Shown here: positions 1-13,200 of the stretch, in pieces | Numbering within the stretch: the first letter of the stretch is position 1 | Layout of the letters: the number at the start of each line of letters is the position of its first letter | NCBI GenBank assembly: GCA_004794785.1 | Contig: SJOL01001209.1 | Location: forward strand, 32,133-96,132 | DNA: 64,000 nucleotides | Source: Opisthorchis felineus | Taxonomy: Eukaryota > Platyhelminthes > Trematoda > Opisthorchiida > Opisthorchiidae | Reading direction: 5' to 3' | Notes under the pieces: generated by a model | Told to the model about the DNA's origin: nothing | Database searches by the model: none | Seen by the model: only the letters and a program-made list of their open reading frames with translations | Position numbers and translations under genes: made by a program

Positions 1-17
1 ATATATATATATATAAT
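1..17. repeat. (AT)n microsatellite at the window edge
   Basis: The window opens with alternating AT dinucleotides. It is a simple repeat with no further meaning visible. Confidence 0.8.
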
Positions 18-24
18 TAGACCG

Positions 25-100
25 ACCTTATGGCTGTACTGCAGTGAAGCATCAGTGTCAACACTGATGTTGCTGTCTTTGATGATGATGATGAACAGTA
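25..100 (+). mobile_element. 3' tail of an RTE-like retrotransposon
   Basis: This short segment matches, in reverse complement, the 3' ends of the copies at 7390, 3096 and 62717. It has the same small inverted repeat (arms catcagtgt / acactgatg) followed by a run of TGATGA-type triplets. Only the tail remains, so it is either a severely 5'-truncated insertion or the end of a diverged copy. Confidence 0.6.
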
Positions 101-1179
101 ACGCCTTGCAGCTTTACTGTGCTGTTTCATGGACAGTTTGTGATTACATAATTACGGTCGGAGGACGCGGCTATTTTAGAGTAAATGCCTTCTGCAAAGT
201 ACTTGTTGCCTTCTGAGTGGCTTATTGCTTATTGAAGGTATCCTTTGGTAGCGTGTTTTGGTGTTTGCTTCGCGGAAATCATTTTTACACAGATTATTGC
301 ATGTTGAGTCTGCTGTATATCAGTTCAAGTGCCTCCCGTGGTTTGGGCTTCACCAAATGTAGATAACCGCCTGTCATTGTGAATCGTTCGTATCTGGAAC
401 TTGGAAAATGAATCTCATTTTGGCGAGCGACATACTCGAAAGTGCTGTTATTTTTCTGTGGGAATTCTAATCACATCCAATGTACACTTCTGTGATCCAT
501 TCATCAGCACAGCTAAGTAATTTTCCGCTCTCATTCATCCCCTTGGTGCAACAGAATGTTACGTACATACTGTTTGCGTGTTCAGTTCAGCTCGTCAGTC
601 ACAGATTTTTTGACAGCGGTATGCTGGTTCGGATTACTTTGGTATTCATCGAAGCTGAACAGATATGGAGGGGAGGGCTATACACGGGAAATGTTACTTT
701 CCTGCCTCAATCTATCGAGACCTAGTGTTATTGGTTATGTTTGGATTGGAATAAAAACATGAAGGAGAAGCTGCTCCTCAGGTTACTAGCACGGCACAAG
801 ATAAAACTTTTGTACCAGGTCACAACTCGCTCGCTTTCGGCAAAATTTCACAAGACACATGGTTGGTTGAAGGGAATTATTTAGATGAAATTTAACTTTT
901 GAAGTATCACAGTTGCGCATCCGTTAATTTCGAAAATCACACTTCTATTCCCGTTTATTTCTAGTCTTTCAATAGCCTATTCCGGTGTATTGTCATTTGA
1001 ACGAATATTTAAGTGGAGTCTTCGTGTTTTGGTAAAATCACCGCCTAAAGTACGTGTATTATATGTACCTAAACTTCGAGTTTCCGTTTGTATAGGTTCA
1101 CAACAGCAGCTGTTAGCATAGTGTGTTTACGTGGTTGTAAATGTGTAAGCCTATAACGAGTTCATTGATTGTTTTACAG

Positions 1180-1256
1180 CACGTCTGGGATTCGTCCCCC
1201 GACAACCTCAAATCAGCACCCCGGATTTCGTCTGATCCTCACGGCAGTCCAGGAGA
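1180..1256 (+). CDS. Internal exon, probable end of a CUB domain (NETO-like gene)
   Basis: A 77-bp segment sits between a good acceptor (ttgattgttttacag, AG at 1178-1179) and a near-consensus donor (GTAAGT at 1257). In the frame that leaves one base at the donor (phase 1), it reads through without stops and ends in [11 protein letters not shown]. That pattern, G-F-x-L-x-x-T-A, is typical of the last two strands of CUB domains. The phase fits the LDLa exon at 14868. A second frame is also open over this short length, so the assignment rests on the CUB-like ending and the matching phase. If correct, the gene begins upstream of the window. Confidence 0.42.
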
Positions 1257-4200
1257 GTAAGTGCAGCATCTTCGTTTGTGTGCTTTTGTTGTGAGACCTT
1301 GTCAGCTGTCCTGTAAGCCAAACCATGCGGTGATTGAGCCGACCCGGACTGTTTCATTTTTCCTAGCTGAGCAGTTTCTCACGGTGGTGGTTTCTGAATC
1401 ACCCACTTTGGAACCTTCTTTCGGGATTAATAGACTAGGGATTCACCAGTCTACATTTGTTCGGGTTCCTTGACCTGGCAGCTAGCACGTCTTGCGTTTT
1501 GTTTGAGCGTTTAATAACATGAACCAATACGAATACCGAGTCCTTAATTAGATACCGCTTTCTCGATGAGCCCCGAAGTCGTCGCTATCCTACTCAATAT
1601 TACGGCCATGTATTGGATAATTCATGACCCAGAGAATTCGCGCTCTCAATTTTTAGACAGTTACCCGAGCTAAAACTCCGTTTGCCGCTAGACGACTGTA
1701 TAACTGAGATTTTCAACGCACTAGTCCTTAGACCACATGTTTAGATGTGATGAGGAATCTGGTACACTTACAAGCTTTGACCGAAAACAAACTATTGGGG
1801 AGAATATTGGTAGCTCAGGTAGCACAAATGGTCGTTGGTTTGTTCGCTGAGTTGGGCAATTTGATTGCAAACGTTTCACCACCGTTCGAAGTGGCATCAT
1901 CGGTGCGTTGTTAGGGTGCGTAGTGGAGCGTAGCGATGAATCGGTGGTTGTGCGTTCAATAAACTCTCCAACTAACATTTGTACCTTGAATCGGCGTCGT
2001 TCGCGTGTGCGCTGAGTTAACCTACGCCTGTAGTGATATGGCTGTACGTTAGTATTCCCCTAGTACGTTACCTCGAATACCCTTATAGATGTACTTCAGC
2101 TAAACAGGTGGTGCGAACTGACCGCAACTTGGTTTCGAGCAATCTAAGGCATAGTTCATGTACTTCGCTCTACAGCGTGTTTGCATATTAAGAGCACACT
2201 TACTTGCATTGCCTTGAAACGATCAGTGGGGAGAGTGAATCTTACAGTTGAAACTAAGTGGGTGGAACAATGATAAGGTGAACCAACTGGTGCAGAAGGA
2301 TGGACGTCATAAAAAGAGGACGCGTTCAAGGTTTGAGCAGTGTCACTATCTCTGTCAGGAATGTGTGTTAGAAGGGAAGCAAGTTGAGTGAGCAAGTATT
2401 TGGTACTGTGGAACAGACTGAACTTGTGTCAGAAAAAAATTGGGCATTGGGTGTACGGGCGTCAAATTTAGGGAGGTGTGAAAGAAAACAAGGAGGATAT
2501 CACGGAAGCACAAACTTATCCGCAAACGGGGAACAGCAGAACAGATGCAAACAAAAGAAACAACCAAGAAATTGTAAATTAATGATTGGTGAGGTACGCA
2601 GACCCTGGGGATTCGGGTTTCGGCGAGGAACACTAGAGAAAGACTAAAGAAAAACTGGTGAACCAATTTAGGCTGCAATGCAAATCACGGATTTTGCAAT
2701 GAGAAATTGAATAATCGTTTGCTAGATCGGGGCGGAAAGTTATTGTTGTTGTGGTGACTTCTCAGTCTGGGACTTCGAGTAGTGAACGAAATAAGGCTGT
2801 CATAAGTTGGACGCTTGTACTTTCCCGGGCAACAGCGTTAANAGGCCCAGTGAGAACATCTCGGGAGGCCTGGTGCTAGCCCCAGTTTGTGCAACTTCAG
2901 AAGCCTATTGAGAAAATCTGGGTAGAACATTATTGTAGCAATGCTACTGACTTCGGTCAGCGGCCATATCTCGCAACCTCTCCAGCCGATCCTAGGGCGG
3001 TTGGACTAATAGCAATAGAACCGGAACTTTTTGTAATCTTTCCACTACCCTGTCCGCCTCGCACTTACCAGCATTTTGAATGAGGAATGCAGAACCATCA
3101 TCATCATCATCATTGTGGACGGCATGACATCAGTGTTCAACACTGATGCTTCACTGCCGCACAATGCATAACAGCAGATTATAATTCAGCATACGCAGCC
3201 ACCGCAGTTGCTGCAGTTGTATGTCTTCGGCGGCTGGACTACTTGCTACACGTTTGCTACAAATACCTGTCTCCTAATCACTGTCACGAGTTTATTGACG
3301 CCAGCCCATACCAGGTAAGTTTTGGCGGTAGTGCGACCCCCATAAAAAAGATTTGGAAATTGTCCAGAAAGAATCAAAATAGAGGAGCATGGGCTACACA
3401 GTGACATTAATATGACTGCCATGCACCTAGTTCCTTTCACGAATCTCAGCAGAGCAAGAACAAGCAATGTCTAGTGGGAATGGGGGTATTTTAGTTATTT
3501 TCTGCATGCTTGTTCAGGCGCCCATGTGCATTGACGTTCAAGATTAGACAAGCAAGGCACATAAGTCTTCTGACCACATAACAATTTGGTAACTGATTGT
3601 ACACTAGAGGGCAGGCAATCAAAGCCAACCCGCTGTAGAAATATTCCATGGGAACAGTAAATAGTAACAAGGTAGGGCTACACTTGCCATGGCGTCTGAT
3701 TGCTTACGCATGTTTCACGGAGTACGTCGAATGGCTGCAAATTCAATAAATTGTAATAAATGACGATTTTGCTGTCCACTGTTAGGGCTGAGCTATTTCG
3801 GTGTTTCTGTCCACAGACTACGTTTGATGGCGTGCGTTTGCTTTTGTTGCCAGTTCAACTCCACTTGATACACAGTATTGGGCGTACGTTCAGAAATTCT
3901 AATAGACAGCCCTCATTCAATTCTCTCTACCCACTTACTGCCGCAAAGGCATTAAAAAATTGAATACATAAGGAGATATTATGATGGCCAAGCTCATCTA
4001 AATTCGATTCTGAAAAGTGGCATTTGGTTTGGTGCAGTGACAACTGATACTACATGACGAGTATTCTTAGTGGTGTTTCAGATGACGCTGGGAACGTCTG
4101 TAATTCTCATCAGATTTCAACTTTCTTTTCGGGTCCGTAAGGGATATCCATTTTCCTAATATCTTCACCGCTTTGATTAATTTCAATGGGCACCCGTTGT

Positions 4201-7200
4201 TCAGTGAAAGCACACCTATTTTCGCTGTCTGGAGATTCTAGCGCTCATGACGTGCTGTCGCAAACACAGGGGACAAAAATCCGCCTGTAATTTATGGGAA
4301 AATACTACTTTGGTGCGTTCTGTGTTCTACGGGTTAACGTAGACTAGTTGGTATCTGAAATTCACATGAGGTACTTACTCATTTCTTGTACATCTCCCAA
4401 TAGCTTCACTACTCCGACACTCCGTTTTTAGCGAAACTATATTCTAACACTGGGTCACCTGTAATGTACACTTGATAACCCGGTACATAACAAGGCATCT
4501 AACAAATAGATAAATTTTCCCCGTGAGTTCCCCTGATCGTCCAGTAACCAACCTGTAAGTGTGATTTCAGTAATTCATCGCCATCACTGTTCCAGCGCAC
4601 ATTAACAGGGCCGCTCGCCAAGTGACATTTCTGCGATTTTTACTACCTTATCTGACATCCCATCGACATGAATGCAAATATTCCCGATCAGACAAACACG
4701 TGCGTTGCGCCCGCCATTTTGATGGTGCCCTCGCACACATAAGATGTTTCGCTTTTTATCCCGGTATATTCATCTGTGCTTCGCCCAACGACGCGCCACC
4801 ACAACCACTTGTCATTTGATCACGCTGTAACACACCGGCGCATGAACCATGGTGGCTGGATTGATCGATGCTAGTGTGTGCGCTGTTTGGGTGAGGCGCT
4901 GTGACTCTTCCACATGTCCCTTCGCCGACTTTCCCATTGATCTATCCAGTTGTGGATTTTGTTTTCCTCTCTATGCCTTTCGTATGCGTGGTGGTGGTTG
5001 TCGCCTCGACTCTACACTACCCGCACACTGCATCGCGTTAATCCACGTGTTCACGCATCCCGGGCTATGAACATTAGCGACAGCGGGATAACGGAATGAG
5101 GAGATAGTTTCCTACCGCGACGTTCAAGTTATGCGTCTGCATCGGTGCGACCACGCACGCACACAAAAACAATGGCCGTTCTTTCCGCCTGGTCAATCAG
5201 ACGTGCAAACTCCACGGGATACTTACTGTGATTCATTGCCTTCTCGGTTTGACCACCGTTTGCCTTTGCCCTTCGGGTTGCCTCGTGAAGTTTCTGTCGC
5301 GCGCGGCGGCGCGTTGTGGGAGCTTTTGATCTGAACGATGAGAACGACCAACGCAATAATGTCCATGTTCGCCATTGTCACTTTGCTGGTAAATGTCAAT
5401 GCCCCTTTCTGACTTGAAAATCAGACAAGTGCGCTTTGAACCGCTTCTTGACATTTCAAAAATCAAACTTGATGAACGTACTAGCTCAGATTTCTATGGT
5501 GGGCTTTGCTCGTAATCACGCTCTGATGTATTATGTTGACGGGTGGTTGCTTTCCTGAGACAACTTTTGTAGCTGGTCTCAACGAACTTGTATTGACCAC
5601 ATTTNCCGCTCATTTACTCGCTTCATGCACAAACTGCTGCCCCCCTGAATTTCCAATTATTGAAACTGTATGCTTCCTTAATTGACTTTTTCTATTCAGT
5701 TTCACTACCCTGCGTAGTTACCGCCAGTCTCGCCTACTTGTGCTAGCTCAGATGATTTTTTCACGTATATCGATGCGTTCCATCTTTCTTATGTGACATC
5801 TTTATAAAGGTGCGTGCCGAAACTTCGCCTTAGGATGTGTAAAGCCCTAATTCATTTTAGTTGAATGTAGGGTTATCAAATAGATCTGCTTCAGGTGACT
5901 CCAAGTATGCGATGCGGGAAAGTACGCAACAATTAAAAGAGAGCAAACTGTTTTCTGCTGGGGTATTGTGAGCCAGTCTTGTGGCCAGTCTTCGCAATAT
6001 ATCCAGAACCCACGAAATACCTAAATGTGGCTTATCTTCATTGCATGTACATACTGGGATACAGCTACTCGGTTCAGTGGAATTTCGGTGTTCTATCAAT
6101 TCTAAGCCAATTGACTGAGCCTTCTTATTCTCTCATCCTGATGTGCTGAACAACATCACCTCCAAAGAGCTACCGAATTAACGAGGGACTTTAAAAAAAA
6201 TACCAGCCACATCCTTTCGGTTGTGCAATGAGTCACATTTTTCTTGCCCTCGGCTCCACCGAAGCCACAAGTGTACCAAACACAAACGACAATGCCACTA
6301 GCGAGAATACTTCAGAGCTGGATTTCACGCTCACGCTCGAAAGAACAGCTCACTCGAAGATATTCAAGATGAATTTGCTTGGTCGACTCAAAATCGGCAG
6401 TATGTGTACCGATCGTACACCGGTTTTCGCCCCAGTTGATGCACATTTGGACCTCACTGTGGTTTCGGAGTGAGCCTGGTTAGGAAGACCACCACTTACA
6501 CCCTTAAAATTCACCGTTTCTAGTGTTCTGCGAAAACTTCGAAGTAACTGCCAGTTGAAGTTCTCCATAGCGTTCGATGTGGTCCACTTCAGTGGACCTT
6601 GCTATGTCACCGATTACTCAGGTCTCGAACTCCTAGGCCTGAACTGTTTTCTTGAGCTTCTGCTCCAGCAGAACGACTAGATGATGATAACACTGACACG
6701 GGTACATCACATCCTGACGAATGTTTACTCCAGCCGAATTGCAGACCGATGGAAATGCTTGAGACCCACCCATTACGTCCGACACCGGTGGACTCTTAAA
6801 CGTTTCACCGAAGTCTGGCCAAAACGAGCGATGACGCACTTGCGACCTTTACCCTTCAGTTCACAGTCTCCTTTCAAAGCGGAGTGTCTCATTGCTATAT
6901 ACGAACGCCTTACACAGAAAACAAGGGGATAGACTGGCAATTTCATGAAGGTCGTGAGCAACAACGACGATGGACGCCGGTTCAAATACTACAGTCTCGT
7001 TAGGAACAGGTCGGATCCCCATGCGTGAGCACGCGAACCAACTCTGACCGACCGACTGCACTTTGGAATCGGACAAACCAGAGACCTCAGTTTAGGCAAG
7101 GTTTTGGACACCTTAGACGTCACTTTGAGGCCAGGGGAATAGCTAGGGTTCCCTCCGACCACCCAAGAGTTTAAATCCTTGTCGCCTTGCAGATGAATTT

Positions 7201-10200
7201 ATAGAGTGCCATGAATAATCAAACCTGTACCCGTCAACCCACAGGCACAGTCGCGTGAATAGCAGCCTCGTGGAGGGGCTGTTGAGTTGAACCGCCTGGA
7301 ATGGCCAAAAACCAAAACCCAACATTTGAACGAATGTGGGTAAGCTGGCCACGGGTCCGAAGCAAGTGCACAATGACCAGTTACAGAGTCAGTCATCATC
7401 ATCATCAACAACATGACATCAATGCTCAACACTGATGCTTCGCTGCCATACAACCATGATTTATTTGAAAGCCTTATGTGAAGAAAAGAATAAAGATGGA
7501 CCGGGAAGGGACTTAGTGCTAGCTTACTACAATCACGCCGAGGTGTCTACAACTCCAGACATTCCTTCATGCAATCTGGATAGAAACTGACAACAAGCAC
7601 ACCAGCGACATCGATTAGCAGCCATATCTCCAACCAGGCGCAGTGGGGATCACGCGGTCCCCATCCTGGAAGGTGAGTAGCACCGCAGCACGCAAACTTT
7701 TCATACCCGTCTGCCAGCTCAAGGGCCACCTCTCTGCTTCCGCCACTCTGAATTGGGCACGGAAAACAGCACACTCTTCGGCAAACGATGGTTAGGCATA
7801 CGCAATACATGGCCTAATCAATACAGCTTCTAATGTTGGACACATTCTTCAATGGAAGTTCCCGTTGCACAACCGAAAACTCGCTTTCTAACTGCCTCGT
7901 TACGGATTCGCTGACACCAGCTCACACGAGGTACGGTTCTGAGACAACAATTGTCAAAAACCTGAAGACGTCTTAGTTCCGCTGCTCGAACAGGCCAAGT
8001 CTCACAGCCATACAACAAAACAGCCCGCACTGTAGCTTGATACACACGTCCCTTGAGTTTCAGGGATACATCACTTTGACGCCATAGGTGTCTTAAATTA
8101 GCAAACGCGACTCGGGCCTTGCAGATTCGTGCGTTGACCTCATCTGTTACACCACAGTCAGAACTAATAGAACTTCCAAGATACGTAAAAAGCTCCACAA
8201 CTTCCAGTGCCTCTCTCTGGATTGTAAGTGGCGCATTTAGTGACCGCATGTCCAGGAGCAAGAACGTACACTTTGTGGGTTCAAAGTATTGTCAGGATGG
8301 TCAGATTTCTGAAGATCATCCCAGAATACGCGAAAGCTACTGAGACCCTCAAACTCCACTAAACGCGGATCAGACTTCCTTGGATCGATGTTAGACAGTG
8401 TCCTCAAGAGTATAGCGCAAGACAGCCTTGGATCAAAGTCAGACAGGGCGAGACAGCCTTGGATCAAATTCAGACAGGGCGAGACAGCCTTGGATCAAGG
8501 TCAGACAGTGACCCCTGAATACATAGCGCGAGGCCGTTTTACTTTTCGCACTCACTCGCCTGTTCGCAATAAAGCTGTTGTGTTCCTTATCGTTGAGTCT
8601 TTTTTTCCGGCACTAGGCACTGAAGCGGAGAGAGCAGTCAGATATAACAGATAGGCGACGCCCGAACCCACGGAACCATGACAATAACTGTTGATGCATT
8701 GAAGGAAGTTCTGTTGCAACAACAAAATCAGTTTTGCGCAGTTGCGTTTGGCGGTAACCTTGACGCAGCAACTTAAAATTCAACCACCAAATTCCGCTCC
8801 AGATGCAAATTCAGTCGACTAGATCGTCAACAGCATCACAGAGTGCCATTATTACCCTGATGCTGGTCTAACCTTCGATTCGTGGTTCAGACATTACGAA
8901 GATAGTTTCACAGTCGAACTGAAGCACAAAGATTATGCCTGGAGGGTGCGCTCATTGCTCAGAAAGCTTGGTACAACGGAACACACATGATATTCCAACT
9001 TCATTCTGCCAGAGAACACGCGAGATTTCAGTTTTAACAAAACCGTACAGCAACTCTCAACAATTTTCGGTGAGCGTCTTTGTTTAATATTCGCTACCAA
9101 TGTATGAAACTGGCGAATAAAGACTCTATCACTTATGCCGGTGGAGTCAATCTTGAATGTGAACAATTCAAGTTATCTACCATGACCGAAGACTAGTTCA
9201 AGTGCCTTATTTTCATTTGTGGCCTTCAGTCGCATTCAGAGAGTGATATCAAAGCGAGGCTATTGAACAAGATTGAACACTCTCCCGAGGTAACGCTGCA
9301 GTCCATTAATCACGAGCGTCAGCGCTTCTTGAATCTCAAACACGACGCGGCCATGTTGGAGAGACCATTATCCAAACCTGCTTTCAACATTGCCAAGACT
9401 ACTTCGAGGCGACCTTCCGTGACGGCAAATTCGAACGGAGCAAAGCCCCCTTCGGCGTACTGGCAGTGCGGCGAATGGCATTTTGTGCACAAATGTTCAG
9501 TGTGCAATCGACGTGGGCACAAGGAAAGCCAATGCAGGACGCAAAAAACTAGTCGAAAATGCAACCAAACCCGAAGGTCACGAGGCAGACGAAAGCAGTC
9601 AGAGCTACAGTCTAACGCAGCCGTTGCCTTCGAACCGGAAGTCCGTGCTGTGGCTTTGGAGGCCATGAACCAACTGCCCGTGACTTTTGACACGGTCCGC
9701 GATTCCACCAAAAATGACAGCGTACTACAGAAGGCAATGGAGTACCACCAATCCGGCTGGCCACAGCCAGAAAAACCATGGTCGTGCATCCATGTGGATT
9801 TTGCCGGACCAATTAACGGACAAAGCTTCCTCATCATTGTCGATGCATTCAGTAAGTGGCTTGAAGTCCTCATTATGTCTGATTCAACAACGATGTCAAC
9901 CATCACTAAAATGTGGCATTTGTCTCCAATATTCGGTATCCCGGAAAATATTGTGTCCGACAATGGTACTCAGTTCACTTCCCATCAGTTTGGTGAATTC
10001 GTTCGGAGATACGGCATCGCATATGTTACTTACCCACCATTCCATCCTCAATCCAACGGTCAAGCTGAGCGGTTCGTAAACATCTTTAACCGCGCGTTGA
10101 CGAAAGCAGAAGGAGAAGGAACAACGGCAGTAGTCTTGGATACGTTCCTGCTGGATTATAGAGCAACTCCTAATCCACAGTCTCCGGACGGTCGCTCTCC

Positions 10201-13200
10201 AGCAGAGGTTATGATGAACAGATGGTTGAGACTTACCCACGACGCTATCTTGCCAACGTTTGCGTGATTTTATCACCGTCAGGAGGGAAACCAACATTCC
10301 AGTCTGGAAACCGTGTGCTTGGGAGGGACTATCGCCCCGGGCACCGAAGCTGGACTGTTAGAGTCATCCTCAAAAAAATCCGTCAGGTGATTTATAGCGT
10401 CCAATTAGGATCTTTGATACAAAAACGGCATGTCAATCAGATACGGCGGACTAAGTGCCCAATCTCTAAAGCGGGAGGACAGTCATTAGACCTCAACCTG
10501 TTGCGCGAAACCTTTGATCTCCCAAGACCAGCACTAATAGCCACTGCTTCACATGTACCGCCCAAGACGGATCCATTGCTACAACCGAGACGCCGTACCG
10601 GTCACGCTAGACAACTGGCGGAACCTTTTCAGCTTGATCCGCGCCGACAATCTTACGCTGAACGGCCAAAAGGGAAAGGTGTCAGGAAGGTCAGATTCCT
10701 GAGGATTATCCCAGAATATCCGAAACATACGGAGACCCTCAAACTCCACTAAACGCCGATCAGGCAGCTTTGGATCGATGCCAGACAGTGCCCTCAAGAA
10801 TATAGCGCAAGACAGCCTTGGATCAAAGTCAGACAGGGCGAGACAGCCTTGGATCAAGGTCAGACTGTGCTCCCTGAATACCATAGGACGGGGGATGACT
10901 TTGGTTAATTCATCGAAAAATCGCGCCTTCTCCTCTTCAAAGACGAGAGCGATGTCGTTTGCATATTCCATATCTACAAGGTTTTCGTCACATCGTATTT
11001 GAACACCGGGATTTCGAAGACCTTCTAGTGTTCTCATTATTTCATCGATCACGAAATTAAATAGGATACAGCGTCAATCAGTGAACGGCGTTTCTTGATC
11101 GCTGCTTTCGCCTCGTCCTAACTTCGTAGCCCGACTGCATAGAATTCCGCGCTTGTCCTGTAGATACAGTCGTCCCACTACATACTGCTTGAAGCTGTCT
11201 TATCTTTTAGACGTCATCGATTAAAAGATGGAAAAAATTACTTCCTACCGTGCTTTTTACCTCTAACAACAAATGCACAGATTGTATGGACGGGAGTGGG
11301 TAGCCAGTTCGGTAACGCCTAAATAGAGTTGGAACCCGGGTCTTGGAAATGGTAATCGGCGGTCTTAATCGCTGGGTCAGCCGAGTGGACCAGTGATTCG
11401 GAGAACAATGGGAGAGTGGCGAAATCACAACATAATCAGTCACGTTCAGCTGCCAAAAGCTGCTTATCAGGAGGCTTGAAGGAGGGTGTGATGGGGCACA
11501 TGGGTTGGAGAAATGGAGAGCATCTTGGCAACCACTATAGAAGTGATCAAGACCTGCGGACTTTGGGGGATGCTCATTATTAACTGCCAGTGAATCTCAC
11601 GCAGCTGGAACCATTCTGAATCTCAGATGCACTTTTGAATGACCCGTGCTCAATCATTTCCACTCATTGACTGTCCCTCGTGGGGTGTTTCCCTCAATCC
11701 AGGCTATTTTCTTTGTTGACGGAAAGAAAAACCTTTGGGGAAGTTGACTGGCAAAGCAAGGGACTCGAAGCCAGGGCAGATACACAGCATGATGAATTAA
11801 CGTGTCTGTTCTTAGATATTTTGGTTCAATAGCGCATTCCGGCATCTCGGTCGAGATACCTCATCATTCCAGTTCACAATAAGGATTGGCGAATAGATCG
11901 CTCAAAATGTCACCGGATTGGTCCGATAGCCATAACACCTATGGTTTCCGGTGATCAACCCTTAGACTTTATCCCAAGGCAAAGAACAAGCCGGTTTATG
12001 CATTTAACATGGGTGTTTTGATCAGAACTTCGCAGTTGGATAATTCCATGTGTGGATAACGAACAGTTCTGATAATGATGTCCGTGGTGCCTTCCAAATT
12101 AACTCACATCCTCAAGATCCTACGGTGAAATTTGCAGCTATCGTCCTACTTTTTCTCAGTATTTAACAAAGTGCGCCAATGAGATCGTATCCCCCCGTTT
12201 CTCTTCAGCTTTGTAAAGACTGTATCATTGAATCCACTGCTGCTTGAACTGACAAGTTTGGGCTCGAACCACTCAAAAACCGAATCTGTGACCCGTACAA
12301 GATTTTTTTTGTTTGCCGGTACCAGAATATGGCGCTGGCTATCCTTAATAGTTTGCTGATAGAAACCCGTATGAACAAAGTGTTTTAACACCACCAAGGT
12401 GTGGACTAATGCTTCAAAACTTGACGGTAATGATCTATTTCGACTTCGCGAAATAACCCACTAGAACAAGTTGTTTGTCCCATGTACTTGAAGTTTCATG
12501 TTTCGGTGCTCCAATTCATCGATTCTGAAGATGATGTTACGGTAGCAAAGATCAAGTCGGCAATTGTTGTTGGGACCATCCGTGGAAGGGAAGTGCAGTT
12601 ATTAGTGCATTAGAAGAGCGGGCTTACAGCATGTTTGAAGGCTGGTTGTCTTGGGACGTGGTCCGGAGACTGTCGGCGTTGGATCTTGATCGCTTACGCT
12701 GCATTTTCTTGTTTGATGGCAACTACATGTCGTTAATGCTGACGCTCCTTGCAAGGCAACAAGAAGAATGACGTGACAGAAGCTACTACCTAAAATCTGT
12801 GTAGGAACATAACCCATATACTTTTCTAGATATACGTCGTTCGCTTCGAGGAGAGCTTATTGGAAAAACGGTTTGGGGACCAACGGATGACGTTGATACG
12901 GGAAATGAGAGAATCTAGTGTCAACAGTATAATCTGCCCATGCTGAGTCTCGAAAAACGTTGACTGCTTTTGATTAGTGATTTGCCAAAAATGTCTCAAA
13001 ATCGCACTCTCATACAGTACTACAACTTTTCCCATCTTTGCTTCGTTTGCATCTTTCGCCTTAATTTTTTACGTCTCGTTGACTCATTTCTTGTAATACA
13101 CAGTGACTCGTCGGAGTCAGTTGTTCGATAGATAATTGGACATAATACACTGCTCATAAGGTTGCTGAAAGCACTTTGACAGCCCACGACCGGTTTCACA

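Larger units (their letters stand above)
8290..10878 (+). mobile_element. Ty3/gypsy LTR retrotransposon (CsRn1-like), internally deleted, nested in an RTE copy
   Basis: A 5' LTR (8290-8649) and a truncated 3' LTR (10680 to about 10878) both begin TGTCAGG and share long stretches of sequence. Between them lie a broken gag from ATG 8678, a zinc-knuckle region, an integrase core and a C-terminal integrase module. Protease, reverse transcriptase and RNase H are absent. The element is inserted in the - strand RTE copy, whose sequence ends at 8289 and resumes at about 10879. Its age relative to the host copy follows from this nesting. Confidence 0.85.

Noticed and set aside
5129..5466. Small basic proteins on either strand near 5.2 kb
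   Set aside because: Overlapping frames in GC-richer sequence, without domain, splice or start support.
9319..9963. A - strand 214-residue protein
   Set aside because: It is the antisense shadow of the gypsy Gag-integrase frame.
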